64,000 nucleotides of DNA. Origin: Unio delphinus (Eukaryota; Mollusca; Bivalvia; Unionida; Unionidae). The stretch's first letter is position 1. Every line of letters begins with the position of its first letter. The stretch is taken from positions 19,626,501-19,690,500 of the forward strand of contig JAQISU010000081.1 in assembly GCA_029339505.1 (NCBI GenBank). The letters run 5' to 3'. Made by a program: the position numbers and the translations under genes. Below the pieces are notes generated by a model. It saw nothing but the letters and a program-made list of their open reading frames with translations, was not told where the DNA came from and ran no database searches. Positions 38,391 through 51,192 of the stretch are shown here, in pieces.

Positions 38391-38690
38391 CTAACCACTA
38401 GTGGTTAGAGCATCCACCTCGGATGAATGAGGTTGCGGGTTTGAACCCTGGCCGAGTCATACCAAACACTTCTAACAATGGTACTAACAGCTATCTCGCA
38501 CTCTGCATTATGAGGTTAGTGTTAGGATTGGTCAGCCTATTGTCAGGATCATGTGACTGGGTGGGACATCAAGCTACATGTCTGCGGCTTGATACCCCAG
38601 TGCTAGACATCACTATAAACTGCTACACTTCAGACATCATAGCGATATTACTGAATTTTTTTAAAACTATGTTAAAAATCCAAATCACAC
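38391..38690 (+). mobile_element. tRNA-derived SINE, mollusc-type
   Basis: The head TAGTGGTTAGAGCATCCACC is an A-box-like segment and GGGTTTGAACCC about 35 bp later is a B-box. The body contains GATTGGTCAGCC and TGTGACTGGGTGGGACATC, then CAGTGCTAGACATCACTATAAA near the end; this is a body I associate with bivalve SINEs. The left edge carries an 18-bp perfect palindrome, CTAACCACTAGTGGTTAG (38391-38408), overlapping the head. The 112-codon frame over this SINE is not a gene. The right end is approximate and no target duplication was found. Confidence 0.75.
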
Positions 38691-40265
38691 ACACTTGCAC
38701 ATTTAGCCTTCTTTCTATCTTGACAAGGAAGATAACTATTGGTAACCATGCAAAACTGTAAAGGATGTTTCCAAATACCTACTTTTAGCAATTATTATTT
38801 AGTATAACTGGAGTTCTAGCTTGTGTACTTACAAGGAGAGTTAGAAAACCAAATCATCTAAAGGCTTACTGCCGGGTTGGAGAGCATCTAAAATTCACAT
38901 CTTTGATGTGGATCATGTAGTACGAAAACTGGTCTTAGGGTGCAAGGGACAGTTTGTATGATCAAATTTAATGTTGCATACATCTGTCAAATAAAATTTT
39001 TAAACAATAAACAATACATGAGGTCAAAAAGGTCCATGATTTTGGATAGGCTTAATAAAGCAAAACATAAGAATATCACTCACTTGGCCTAATCAGTCAA
39101 TGGAAGTTCACAGAATAGAAAGTTGTTGCACCCCACCCCCAAATTTTTACATGCATTTTTCATGTTCGAAGGCCTGCCATTTTTGAGAGCACATGATGCT
39201 CACAGTGCAAACACTAGCCCATTCCCTGGGTAATAATGCGCAAAACATTGTCTACTTAATAGCTAGATGTAAGTCAAAATATTTGTCATCCATGCAGTTT
39301 TGAGATATTCTACTTGCCTTGAACCAACATGTATGTTGCTATAACTAGCTAGCTCTGCTTCCTAGCGGACTATTGGTATTTCATTGGCTACATACTGTGC
39401 AGAGATTATATGAGGTGTACATGCCTCACATCAATTTCAGGAATAATACAAACCTAAAAGACCTAATTAACAAATATATCCATATCTTTAATTATAATAT
39501 CTAAACAAAAGTCATGCCATAGCCTTAAGTTAAGAAATTTGCCATCTACAATATCTTGTGGGTGGTGTTGGGGGTTGGTGAAGGGTATCCATTGGAAAGC
39601 CAAAAGCAAAGCTAATACCATATGAACAGCAATGAAGCAGACTACACAGGCTGCATCATTTTGATTGCTGTAGATATTTTAGATAAAAAGTAAAAATAAA
39701 AAGCAAAGTTAAAAGATAAGTGACAAAACAATAGTCACACCAATACTCTTATTGAATTACAGGGCATTGGTTTTACCATTTTAAAAATATTTCTGCAACA
39801 TTTAAGATAGTTCTCTTAACAACATTGACAATTTGTGTTTTAGATATCACCTGTCACTTTGTTTACTTCTTCTCTTTCCTCTTTTCTCATTATCTTATTG
39901 ACAGTATGAATCTTTGTTTTATACGTAACCAAAGAATAACAAATCAAATGTTCACTATTGCAGTTTTGGAGAAGAATGTCTCTGCAAGTACTAGAAGTAA
40001 AGTGCTTAGCAATGTCAAATATCATTGATTTTAAAATATGGAAAATGGATGAATTTTTGAGAAATGCCTTCATGGGTTTGGGGAACCCAGTTAAAAGAAG
40101 GGATGACAAGAAAATTAAGCTAATACTTAATATATCTATTGCAAGATTCGCATATTATAAAACAATGGGAGACATATATTAGATCATGTTGGGGTTATGA
40201 ATGTATCTTCAATTCTGTTGCATCCAATTCAGGGGAATAATTTGAATATTTTTTTTTACTGAACA
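38691..40265. other. Long interior spacer without recognised genes
   Basis: Mostly unique AT-rich DNA. Overlapping short frames near 39825-40182 on both strands (67-89 codons) show no domain, splice context or composition that separates them from chance. The part at about 39120-39430 is slightly richer in G+C but I see no coding or RNA signal in it. Confidence 0.5.
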
Positions 40266-40445
40266 ATAACTTTCAGTTTGCAATACACAGAGTAAAAGCA
40301 GATGTAAATGGCAACAAGATAGTTTTAAAATATTTCAGCTCAGAATCACAGGTATACACTTATAAACAAATAACAATATAGTTTCACAGTATGCAGATGA
40401 TGACACCACTCTTACCCTGGATGACTTTAAGAAATCCTTTAAGTG
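40266..40445 (+). mobile_element. L1-like LINE reverse-transcriptase remnant
   Basis: The frame at 40381 reads VSQYADDDTTLTLDD followed by FKKSFK and a stop. This matches the region around the catalytic YADD box of L1-type reverse transcriptases (usual form SQYADDTT), with one extra Asp. The surrounding DNA is too decayed to define domains. It is a short fossil fragment with no function expected, immediately upstream of a different LINE type. Confidence 0.55.
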
Positions 40446-40539
40446 AACACTAGATGTTATCTGCTAATATTGTACATTTTTAGGACTCTGTATAAGTAGT
40501 GAAAAAAAACAATGTGTATTTATATAATCAATGCAGTGA

Positions 40540-41882
40540 AAAACTACCTAAACTGGTTTACTTCTTACTTAACCGATAGAGTGCAAAATATTTTTTTTAA
40601 ATGAACAACTTTCTGAAAGTTTAAAATATTAAATGAGGAGTACCACAAGGCTCTATCATTGGACCTCTCTTATTCATTCTATTTATCAATGATTTACCTC
40701 TTAAGATTGGAACTTCAAGTTCTTCCATTGACCTCTATGCAGATGATACTACACTGTCTGAGACTGGTAAAACCAAAACAGTACTTGAAAATAACTTATA
40801 AGATGCTCTCAACAGACTTCAGGTATGGTGCAAGGAAAATAGTATGATCATGAATACAGATAAACAAAAGCCCTACTAGTTACAACACAACAAAACCAAG
40901 CAAGCTAGATAGTGACAAACTCCAGGTTCTATTTGACAATGTGAGCCTAAATATGACCTATCAAAATAGAATTCTTGGTGTATTCATAGGTAACAATCTT
41001 ACTTGGTCTATTCACATTAAACACATTTCAAAAAGGTTAATTCTTATCTTTGGCTACTGAGGAAAATCAAAACATACATTCCTCTTCAATATAGGGTCAT
41101 CTTTTATAAAAGTTATATTCAGCCATATCTGGACTACTGTAATGTAATTTGGGGTAATGCCTCTAATTCAAACATAACAGCACTTTTAAGAGGGCTTGCC
41201 ATTTAATTCTAGATCAATGTATAGACAATTTTCAGGATGCAATAAAATAATATAAAGTTTTTGAAAATACATGAAAGAATATTTTTTAGAAAGGCCAAAT
41301 TTGATGTATAAAGTCTTCAGAAAAGCCATTCCTGTGTATCTAAGCAATATCTTTCACCAAAAGAGATGCTGATGGTGCTCCAAATTTAAGCTCCATAAGA
41401 TGAAAAAATTACATTATACCAAGGCCAAAGAAGGAATTGTTTAAAAAAAGTTTTCAATATACTGGTCCACTGGTATAGAACAACATTCCCAGTGACATAA
41501 GGCTAGCTCCTAGCATTTCTTTTCATAATCAATGTCTTAAATGGATGAAATCTTTAAAAAAATTTACAGTTCTAGTACCAAAAAATATACTGCCTGCTTT
41601 TCTGTAATTTTGCATCATTTTCATAGCTGAGTTTTTCAATGCAGGATGATATTTTATGTTTTATATATGTTTATGTTTACACAGATGCCTGTGCATGTGT
41701 TCCGAGCTTGATACTTTGAATTTTACAATTACTTAATTATTTAGTGTCAAGCCAGACTTTTCACATCATGTTGTATATACTGTATATATTGTACATAGCA
41801 GATAGAAGGCCTCAAGATAGATTAGTTCTGTACCTAACTGAGTTACCTTCTCTAAATAAAGTCTTTATTATATAAAATATAA
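40540..41882 (+). mobile_element. 5'-truncated, frameshifted LINE (RT C-terminal half and 3' tail)
   Basis: Reverse-transcriptase blocks appear in order: YLNWFTSYLTDRVQ (from 40545); [20 protein letters not shown] (from 40637) and LYADDTTL with the catalytic YADD (40736-40747); then a stop at 40799-40801. In other frames follow RILGVFIGNNLTWS (about 40970) and YIQPYLDYCNVIWGN (about 41115), then traces of the C-terminal tail. At least three frameshifts and several stops make it dead. The 3' end, AGGCCTCAAGATAG-like then AAATAAAGTCTTTATTA (about 41800-41870), is the usual type of tail for such elements. The spacing of blocks fits a jockey/L2-like clade, but the clade is a guess. Endonuclease and ORF1 regions are missing. 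Confidence 0.85.
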
Positions 41883-43077
41883 CTGGAAGTACAATAAGGT
41901 ACTGTGAAGAATATCATTTAGATTGGAATACATCTTTTTTTATGTATGTAGGTACATGTGTTACATTCTCTATAGAGTTAGATGATATGGTCAGCTTAAT
42001 TATGAAAGCAAATTTAGCGAAGTTAAATAATTACTTTTACAGTTGTCGGTATGGCCATGTTTATTTAATGCTTTTGTTGAAAGGAAAAGAAACACGTAGC
42101 AGTTGTATATACATTTCAGTAAAGTAGAGTAATTTCAAAGGTAATAATGCAGTGAATTTTTAAAGTGCTATTTGTCTCATAGGAGATTGGTAATAAGAGA
42201 AAATAATCATTTAAAATAGTAACAAAATGCAAATATTGACAACAGTATAAAACTTGTAATAACAAGCAAATGTTGAATCTAGTGATAACATGCATATATG
42301 TGTATATGTCTAAGTATTTGTGTTTATATATATGTGTGTATACTAAATATGTGTACATGTAAAAAAATGCTTACAATAAATATATGTTCTTTTTTCTACT
42401 CGCACTCTATTCTTTTATTTGCACTCTCTCTCCTTAAGAGACTGCTGACATATTTGTCTCCCTCTTTCTTTTTCTCTCTGTAAAGTAGCCAATATTAAGT
42501 TCTGTATTGGGCTTAGAATATAATGCTAAATAGTAGTGTTAACCAATATTCTCTATAAAGTAATTTGCTTATAATGAATTATGAGGTAGTCAGTCAGATG
42601 GTTCCCTTACCCACTGCTGCCTATGTTTAAGGAATAATAAAAAAAATGTCCCATTCTATTATGGCAGTCGTGTCATAAAAAATGTTAACATGAAATAAGT
42701 GCAATTTCTCAACATTAATAATATTTCTGTTTTCCAAAATTGTTCTGTTAGAATTGTTTGCATTTAAAGTTGTATGACATTTGTGCAAATCAACCTTCAC
42801 TGATGCATACAACACATGATCAGAACATTGTAATGCCAAAAGTTACCTACTATTTATTTGGTTATTTGATCTGATGCACATAAACTTATTTTTACTTAAG
42901 TCATTCTTTACCAGTAATGTTTCCTTTTTATTGTCATATTAATGTATTTTTATTAGGATCCTATTTTTGATAACATGGATATATCCTAAGCCCAATTTGC
43001 AAACATGTTGAAATTATTTTAATATTATGTACTTTAATGTACACAGTCTATGACATAACAGTGATTTGATACACAGA
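41883..43077. other. Interior spacer, nothing recognised
   Basis: Unique AT-rich DNA with short TATG/TGTG-rich patches near 42290-42360 and a CT-rich patch near 42425-42480. Small frames on both strands are without domains. Confidence 0.5.
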
Positions 43078-43260
43078 GAAAGCTTAGTTGGCACAGTGTA
43101 GGACTATAATCCAAGATATTCAGGTTTGATACCGGCCTATGCCAGCCTGGGTTACCTGTCTTGGTGTGTCCTTGGGAAAATTACTTAGCTCCAATTTCCT
43201 CAGCATGATTTAGCCAATAATGTGTTGAAAGTCCCATAAAAAGCACAAGAAAATTGATAC
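43078..43260 (+). mobile_element. tRNA-derived SINE, second family
   Basis: Starts near AGCTTAGTTGGCACAGTG (A-box-like), with CAGGTTTGATACC (B-box-like) about 35 bp further on. The body contains CTTGGTGTGTCCTTGGGAAA and CTCCAATTTCCTCAG. The piece GGTGTGTCCTTGGGAAAA is shared, inverted, with 47985-48150, so both belong to one family. Ends are approximate. Confidence 0.7.
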
Positions 43261-43302
43261 TGGGAAATGTCTGAGGCCCAAAAAGTATATTTACTATTGC
43301 AC

Positions 43303-44539
<1,237 letters not shown>

Positions 44540-45131
44540 AATGTGTATCTGCCAAAAGTGACAGTCACATTGTACCAAGAGTGACAGTCACACTGCACCA
44601 AGAGTGATAGTCACATTGCAGTAAAGAGTGACAGTCACATTGCACCAAGAGCGACTGTCACATTGCAGTAAAGAGTGAGTCACATTGCACCAAGAGTAAC
44701 AGTCACTTTGCAGAAAAGAGTGACAGTCACATTGCACCAAGAGTGACAGTCACATTGCAGTAAAGAGTGAGTCACATTGCACCAAGAGTGAGTCACATTG
44801 CCGTAAAGAGTGAGTCACATTGCACCAAGAGTGACAATCACATTGCTTTAAAGAATGAGTCACATTGCACCAAGAGTAACAGTCACTTTGCAGTAAAGAG
44901 TGACAGTCACATTGCACCAAGAGTGACAGTCATATTGCAGTAAAAAGTGACAGTCACATTGCACCAAGAGTAACAGTCACTTTGCAGTAAATAGTGACAG
45001 TCACATTGCACCAAGAGCAAAAGTCACATTGCAGTAAAGAATGACAGTCACACTGCACTAAGAGCAAAAGTCACATTGCAGTAAAGAGCGAGTCACATTG
45101 CACCAAAAGTAAAAGTCACATTGCAGTAAAT
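44540..45131 (+). repeat. GTGACAGTCACATTGC minisatellite
   Basis: Imperfect tandem array with half-units of about 20-23 bp that alternate between GCACCAAGA and GCAGTAAAGA linkers after AGTCACATT, giving a full unit of about 43 bp. TGACAGTCA sits in most units, and GTGACAGTCAC is an imperfect palindrome. Some half-units lost ACA (GAGTGAGTCAC). About 26 half-units. Function unknown. Confidence 0.95.
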
Positions 45132-46877
45132 TCTAAACTGTTTGCCCATAATTCATGAGAAAACAATCAATGGTGAATTGCAGTCTACAAAGCATGTATT
45201 TACTGTGTACTGGTGAGAATTACAGCAAATTCAATTTCTAAAATCAAGTAAAACATATATGTTGCTTCTACCGACACAGATGTAGCTTCTTCTTGTGTTT
45301 GCATGAAGTTCAGGCATGTATAATACTTTTAATTAGTTTGCCATATAATCCACCATTGCATGCAATAATCAGTATCAATGATATCATGATTTCCAGAATC
45401 ACTGCAAAGTTATAAAACTGACAAGTTATAAAACTTGTGCATGTCTAGTTTTAAAATGACTTAGACACACAAACCTTAAGATATATTACTACATACTATT
45501 GCAAAAAGTATGTCTGCAAAGATGGTATTAATATTACTCTGTATCATATCTAAGAAAAACAGACAATGGGACATATATAGCATTTGGCTAAATCCATGGT
45601 AGATATATATTTAGATTGCTTCAATTCATGTTTAAAGCTTGCTTTTGAAGCAATCCAGACTGTGAGTGAGACATTTTATGCAAATTTTAAATTTTTATGT
45701 AAAATTTGTACAGCTAGATAAATATGTTTTAAGTGTTATGAAGTAAGGTTGGGGGTAACTGGTTACCAATTTTTGTAAATGGTTACCAATAATATCAGAA
45801 TGATCAGCAGTCATTCAGGGTTCTATATGTAAGGGGTTATGCCTGACATACTGGCTTAAAATAAATTCAAGCAATATGGTTCTGGTAGCTTTTTCTCCTT
45901 ATTTACTTGTGTGCCTTTACTAAATAGTAAGTTCCATTCTGTTATTTATTGTACACTTTTACACAGGTGTAGGGGAGTCATGCACATGAAATTGTTGATT
46001 ATGGTTAGATCTTTATTGCCATCTTCTCTACACTCATAGAGATTTCCCCAAATGTTATGATTTTAAAAATTAGCTGGAGAATGACCCCATCAAGATGGGT
46101 TCAGGATGACTGCAATTTACTCCAGCAAACCAGGCAAGAACTGTCACTTGTGATTAATTGGTGGAAGAATCAGGAGATGCAATACCACCACATCATTGTA
46201 TTAAACTAATGACATACATTCAACATAATACAAAAAAAGTGATTACCATTTATTAGTGAATTCTGTGTAAACCATTTTAACAAATTGTTTGCTCATTAAA
46301 AAAAATCTTCATATTTTGTATCTGAAAAATATCTGATACTTATTTAAATCAATAAAATTAATCAAAGTGTATGTTGAGTAGGTGCAAATAAAGCAATATA
46401 AATTAGAATAGATCAGCAACATTGGAAATTAAAGCAATTACCCAGAATGCCATTCTGCCTCTCAACTGAAACATCATGGGTAATTTTTCTTTAGTCTCTA
46501 AAAACAAGTAAACTATTTATGAATGTAGTATAAGAAAAATACTTTTTATAGCAAATGTATTTAAAACCTAAATTTTGGAGTGCTGCAATTACTGAAAGTA
46601 TTTATACTTTCTGAAAGCATATACATGTATCAACATGCCCACTCCCTCCTCAACTTAATTGTAATTATAATTTAAATTCAAGTAGTGAAAATATAATATC
46701 ATAATATGTGACACATGCTTCAGATTTAACTGAAAACACACACAGATACGCACACAGACATACACACACACATTACGTGCTGTATTTTCTTAACAGTAAA
46801 AATAAACAGTGGGAACAAAAACCTGAGAAAAACAACATTATCAATTTTCCAAATAAACATTTTGCTTAACTAAATGG
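45132..46877. other. Long interior spacer, nothing recognised
   Basis: Unique AT-rich DNA. A short CA/ACACAG-rich patch lies at 46736-46770. No open frame above the noise and no recognised repeat family. Confidence 0.5.
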
Positions 46878-46904
46878 TCTCTGTCTCTGTCTCTCTCTCT
46901 CTCT

Positions 46905-46975
46905 CTGGGTTTTTGAGTGGCCAAGTAGTCTCAAACGCTCTCAGTTAGGGATCACTGCCATCTCACCTCTGTTTT
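46905..46975 (+). mobile_element. Truncated SINE head (Ser/Leu tRNA-like)
   Basis: GAGTGGCCAAGTAGTCTCAAA and CACTGCCATCTCACCTCTG align with the head of the SINE at 37609-37842 read in its own direction (GGTGGCCGAGTGGTCTAATG and TTGCCATCTCATCTCTG). Only the head is present. It follows a CT-rich tract at 46878-46907. Confidence 0.6.
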
Positions 46976-47984
46976 AATAACAACATTTTTTTTTAATACT
47001 CAGTCTGACACCCAATTCTGATATACCACCAAAAAAATAAAAAATAACAAAAGATGGTCCCACAAACTTGAGACACTAGCCAAGAGCTATTGAGTTCAAA
47101 AATTTTAATTTTATGGCAGACAACTCAATATATCTTGTTCTGTTATGGTGAAACTACATAATTATATAGGATATACATGTACATGTATTTATGATCAAAA
47201 CATAATGCAAATTTGAATTTGTCTAAGCAAAGGCTGACTCTGAACTACAAGCTCTGATACTTTGAAGACCAAGCAACAAAGGCAGGTGCTCTGATAATTA
47301 ACAGAGATTGATGTATCATTGGACAACCAGGACCAGCAAATCTGATTAGTAACACAGATAAGAGATAATTGTGATTGACTGTAATTAAGAAGAGCTATAG
47401 AACACTTGTACTAACAGATGAAATAATTTTCAGCCTAACAACTGCATATCAAAGCTATCTTCATTAACTAATTCCCAAGGGTTAGTGGTGAACAGAGTCA
47501 GTGTCTGAACCTTGCTGCCTCTAATGTTAACCCACTCCTTTTGAAAAGAGCATCACTCTGAATGTAGAATGAAGAAGGTCAGTTTTTTAATTACAATGAA
47601 TTGGATTAAAGGTATGGTATATCACTCAGCTGATAACTTATGCTAATGTGACAAATTAATTAATGTAACCATTTGTTACTTTACAGAAGCCAGAGAACCA
47701 TTGCAAATATTTTAGAAAAGTAGTCTCTATATGCAACTGTGAACAAGAATTTTGAAGTAGAAAACAAATTCAGATATAAGTTATCTTGACAATGAAATGC
47801 TGTTCAAAGTGATAATACAGGGCATGTCAAAAAATAACTTTCTTTTAAATTATATAAAAGTAGGTACTATAATGAGTTGCTAAAAAATAAAGAGGTTAAT
47901 TTTGTTTTCCTTGTTATTGTAAGTATTTGTTTTTAGAGTCTGCTTCATTAGCTATTATATTGTTGAGCCGGATTTTACTATTTG
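46976..47984. other. Interior spacer, nothing recognised
   Basis: Unique AT-rich sequence. No open frame, RNA gene or repeat that I can name. Confidence 0.5.
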
Positions 47985-48150
47985 CTTTTTGTTTCTTGCT
48001 TTTGTTGGTTTTGTCAGCACCGTTATGACCAAATACTTTTCCCAAGGACACACCAAAGCAGTTAGCTCAATGCTGGTTTGAGCCAGCCTGTCAAAGCTTG
48101 AATGTTAGGATTACTAGTCTGATTCGCTGTCAACTGAGCTTGTTTTACTA
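47985..48150 (-). mobile_element. tRNA-derived SINE, second family, inverted copy
   Basis: On the minus strand from about 48143 it reads AAGCTCAGTTGACAGCGAAT, then a body with TTTGGTGTGTCCTTGGGAAA, matching the SINE at 43078-43260. The two copies are inverted relative to each other. Its tail end (about 47985) is approximate, and the head adjoins the CATA array. Confidence 0.65.
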
Positions 48151-48157
48151 GGTGAAA

Positions 48158-48160
<3 letters not shown>

Positions 48161-48188
<28 letters not shown>

Positions 48189-48566
48189 CATACATACATA
48201 CATGCATGCATGCATGCATACATTCACACACACACATGCATGCACCCATGGATACATACATACATAAATACATACATACATGCATGCATAAATACATACA
48301 CACACAAGCACATGCACACACCCATGGACATACATACATACATACATACATACATACATACATACATACATACATACATGCATGCATGCATGCATGCATG
48401 CATACATTCACACACACACATGCATGCACCCATGGATACATACATACATAAATACATACATACATGCATGCATAAATACATACACACACAAACACATGCA
48501 CACACCCATGGACATACATACATACATAGATGCATACATACATATATACATACATACATACATACT
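48161..48566 (+). repeat. CATA/CATG compound microsatellite with 184-bp internal duplication
   Basis: Composed of CATA, CATG and CACA repeats. A complex segment containing GCATACATTCACACACACAC and CCCATGGATACATACATAC occurs twice, with CATTCAC at 48221 and 48405 (offset 184 bp). Long frames on both strands encode only HTYI, MYVC or HACM repeats and are artefacts of the tetranucleotide. Confidence 0.95.
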
Positions 48567-48744
48567 TTCTCATATTACAATACGGTTATATAAATACATA
48601 TACATACATAGCCAATCATGATATAGACAGAATATTGTGCATTTCTTGGACTTGGAATTGTTGTAAGATAGCATGTTCAAGTACAAAGTGTGGAAAGTAA
48701 AACAATACAATGAGGTTATAATGTCCTGAACATCTAATTGGGTC

Positions 48745-48746
<2 letters not shown>

Positions 48747-48807
<61 letters not shown>
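48747..48807 (+). repeat. (AT)n microsatellite
   Basis: About 30 AT repeats, the second long AT tract in the element. Confidence 0.97.
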
Positions 48808-48809
<2 letters not shown>

Positions 48810-49192
48810 CTGTCTTCAACAGTTGTTTTTACTTAATTGTGCTAAAAAGTTTTTATTTTCAAAATCTAATTCTGAAAAGCCTACATCCAGGTGACCCTGC
48901 ACAGCTACACAGGAACAGCTGCAGAATCACATATCAGCAGGTTTCTCTTTGTAGCAATTATAGTCAATTAGATTCAAACAAACTGACATTGATAATCTGA
49001 AATCTGATAGCCTTCATGTCTTCCAGTCCAATAGTTGGGTTTCTCATAAAAGGCAAACTGATATCATTTTGGCTGGGCATTTCTGAAACTCCATCCTTAG
49101 TGAAGTGAAGTATAGCCAAATGGCACAGAAAAATAAGTGGGGGGATAAAAGACAATCTTTTTGTGTCGAAAGATGTTTTGATGACAGAAAAG
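48808..49192. other. Interior spacer next to right arm
   Basis: Unique DNA, with a 63-codon minus frame that has no recognisable domain. It does not mirror the sequence inside the left arm, so the inverted symmetry stops at the satellite arms. Confidence 0.5.
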
Positions 49193-50128
49193 ATTGTTAC
49201 TACATCAGGTTTTAGAGATCATAAAATTAGTGCCTGAACATATGGTAATGTTACTACAAGGGTTTGGGGGGATAGCTTTGTAGTATTAATACTACATCAG
49301 TTGTAGTATTGTTACTACATCAAGTTTTGGCGATCATAAAATTAGTGGCTGCACATAGAGTAATGTTACTAGATGGGTTTGCAGGGATAGCTTTGTAGTA
49401 TTAATACTACATCAGTTGTAGTATTGTTACTACATCAGTTTTTGGAAATCATAAAATTAGTGCCTGAACATAGGGTATTGTTACTACAAGGGTTGGGGGG
49501 GATAGCTTTGTAGTATTAATACTACATCAGTTGTAGTATTGTTACTACATCAGGTTTTAGAGATCATAAAATTAGTGCCTGAACATAGGGTAATGTTACT
49601 ACATGGGTTTGGTGGGGATAGCTTTGTAGTATTAATACTACATCAGTTGTAGTATTGTTACTACATCAGGTTTTGGAGATCATAAAATTAGTGCCTGAAC
49701 ATAGGGTAATGTTACTACAAGGGTTTGGGGGGGATAGCTTTGTAGTATTAATACTACATCAGTTGTAGTATTGTTACTACATCAGGTTTTAGAGATCATA
49801 AAATTAGTGCCTGAACATAGGGTAATGTTACTACAAGTATTTGGGGGGATAGCTTTGTAGTATTAATACTACATCAGTTGTAGTATTGTTACTACATAAG
49901 GTTTTAGAGATCATAAAATTAGTGCCTGAACATAGGGTAATGTTACTACATGGGTTTGGTGGGGATAGCTTTGTAGTATTAATACATCAGTTGTAGTATT
50001 GTTACTATATCAGGTTTTAGAGATCATACATTTAGTGCCTGAACATAGGGTAATGTTACTACATGGGTTTTGGTGGGGATAGCTTTGTAGTATTAATACT
50101 ACATCAGTTGTAGTATTGTTACTATAGC
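49193..50128 (-). repeat. Subterminal 115-117-bp satellite, right arm (about 8 units)
   Basis: Reverse complement of the left-arm satellite. About eight units, each with the palindrome GTAGTATTAATACTAC; one unit near 49973 lost part of it. C-rich spacers appear here as G-runs (GGGTTTGGGGGGATAGC). Units in both arms share the same core, so they have been kept alike or amplified recently. Confidence 0.95.
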
Positions 50129-50179
50129 CAAATTCCCTTAAAAAGGACAAGCAAGCAATTCCTTTTTTATTCTGACAGC
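50113..50179 (-). repeat. Right terminal inverted repeat (67 bp)
   Basis: Reverse complement of 31049-31115 with two mismatches; ends TTATTCTGACAGC. The next four bases CCAT, before satellite resumes, could belong to the element (the left side has ATGG overlapping its border), which leaves the exact terminus open by a few bases. Confidence 0.92.
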
Positions 50180-50183
50180 CCAT

Positions 50184-50191
50184 ATAATATG
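50184..50191 (+). other. Candidate 8-bp target site duplication, right
   Basis: ATAATATG equals positions 18-25 of the 44-bp monomer and repeats the left-edge ATAAAATG with one mismatch. The first right-hand unit then runs on in phase, with its own point changes (ACTGACTT, TGTTGAATTC). Confidence 0.5.
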
Positions 50192-51192
50192 ACTGTCTTC
50201 ACTGACTTCATGTTGAATTCAATTAACATAATATGACTGTCTTCATTGACTTCATGTAGAATTCAGTTATCATAATAATACTGTCTTCATTGACTTCATG
50301 TAGAATTCATTTATCATAATATGACTGTCTTCATGGACTTCATGTGTAGAATTCAGATATCATAATAATACTGTCTTCATTGACTTCATGTAGAATTCAA
50401 TATCATAATATGACTGTCTTCATTGACTTAATGTAGAATTCAATTATCATAATAATACTGTCTTCATTGACTTCATGTAGAATTCAATTATCATAATATG
50501 ACTGTCTTCATTGACTTCATGTAGAATTCAGTTGTCATAATAATACTGTCTTCATTGACTTCATGTAGAATTCAATTATCATAATATGACTCTCTTCATT
50601 GACTTCATGTAGAATTCAATTATCATAATAATACTGTCTTCATTGACTTCATGTAGAATTCAATTATCATAATAATACGGTCTTCATTGACTTCATGTAG
50701 AATTCAATTATCATAATATGACTGTCTTCATTGACTTCATGTAGAATTCAATTATCATAATAATACTGTATTCATTGACTTCATGTAGAATTCAATTATC
50801 ATAATAATACGGTCTTCATTGACTTCATGCAGAATTCAATTATCATTATATGACTGTCTTCATTGACTTCATGTAGAATTCAGTTATCATAATAATACTG
50901 TCTTCATTGACTTCATGTAGAATTCAATTATCATTATATGACTGTCTTCATTGACTTCATGTAGAATTCAATTATCATAATATGACTGTCTTCATTGACT
51001 TCATGTAGAATTCAATATCATAATATGACTGTCTTCATTGACTTCATGTAGAATTCAATTAACATAATATGACTGTCTTCATTGACTTCATGTAGAATTC
51101 ACTTATCATAATATGACTGTCTTCATTGACTTCATGTAGAATTCAGTTATCATAATATGACTGTCTTCATTGACTTCATGTAGAATTCAATT

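Noticed and set aside
38423..38761. 112-codon plus-strand frame
   Set aside because: It lies on the tRNA-derived SINE at 38391-38690 and ends in unrelated flank. The coding appearance comes from the higher G+C of the SINE body.
39825..40182. Overlapping frames on both strands as a gene
   Set aside because: They are 67-89 codons without domain, start context or splice signals, in AT-rich DNA; consistent with chance.
48114..48621. Long open frames on both strands over the CATA/CATG array
   Set aside because: They encode only HTYI, MYVC and HACM-type repeats from a tetranucleotide read in several frames; there is no gene.
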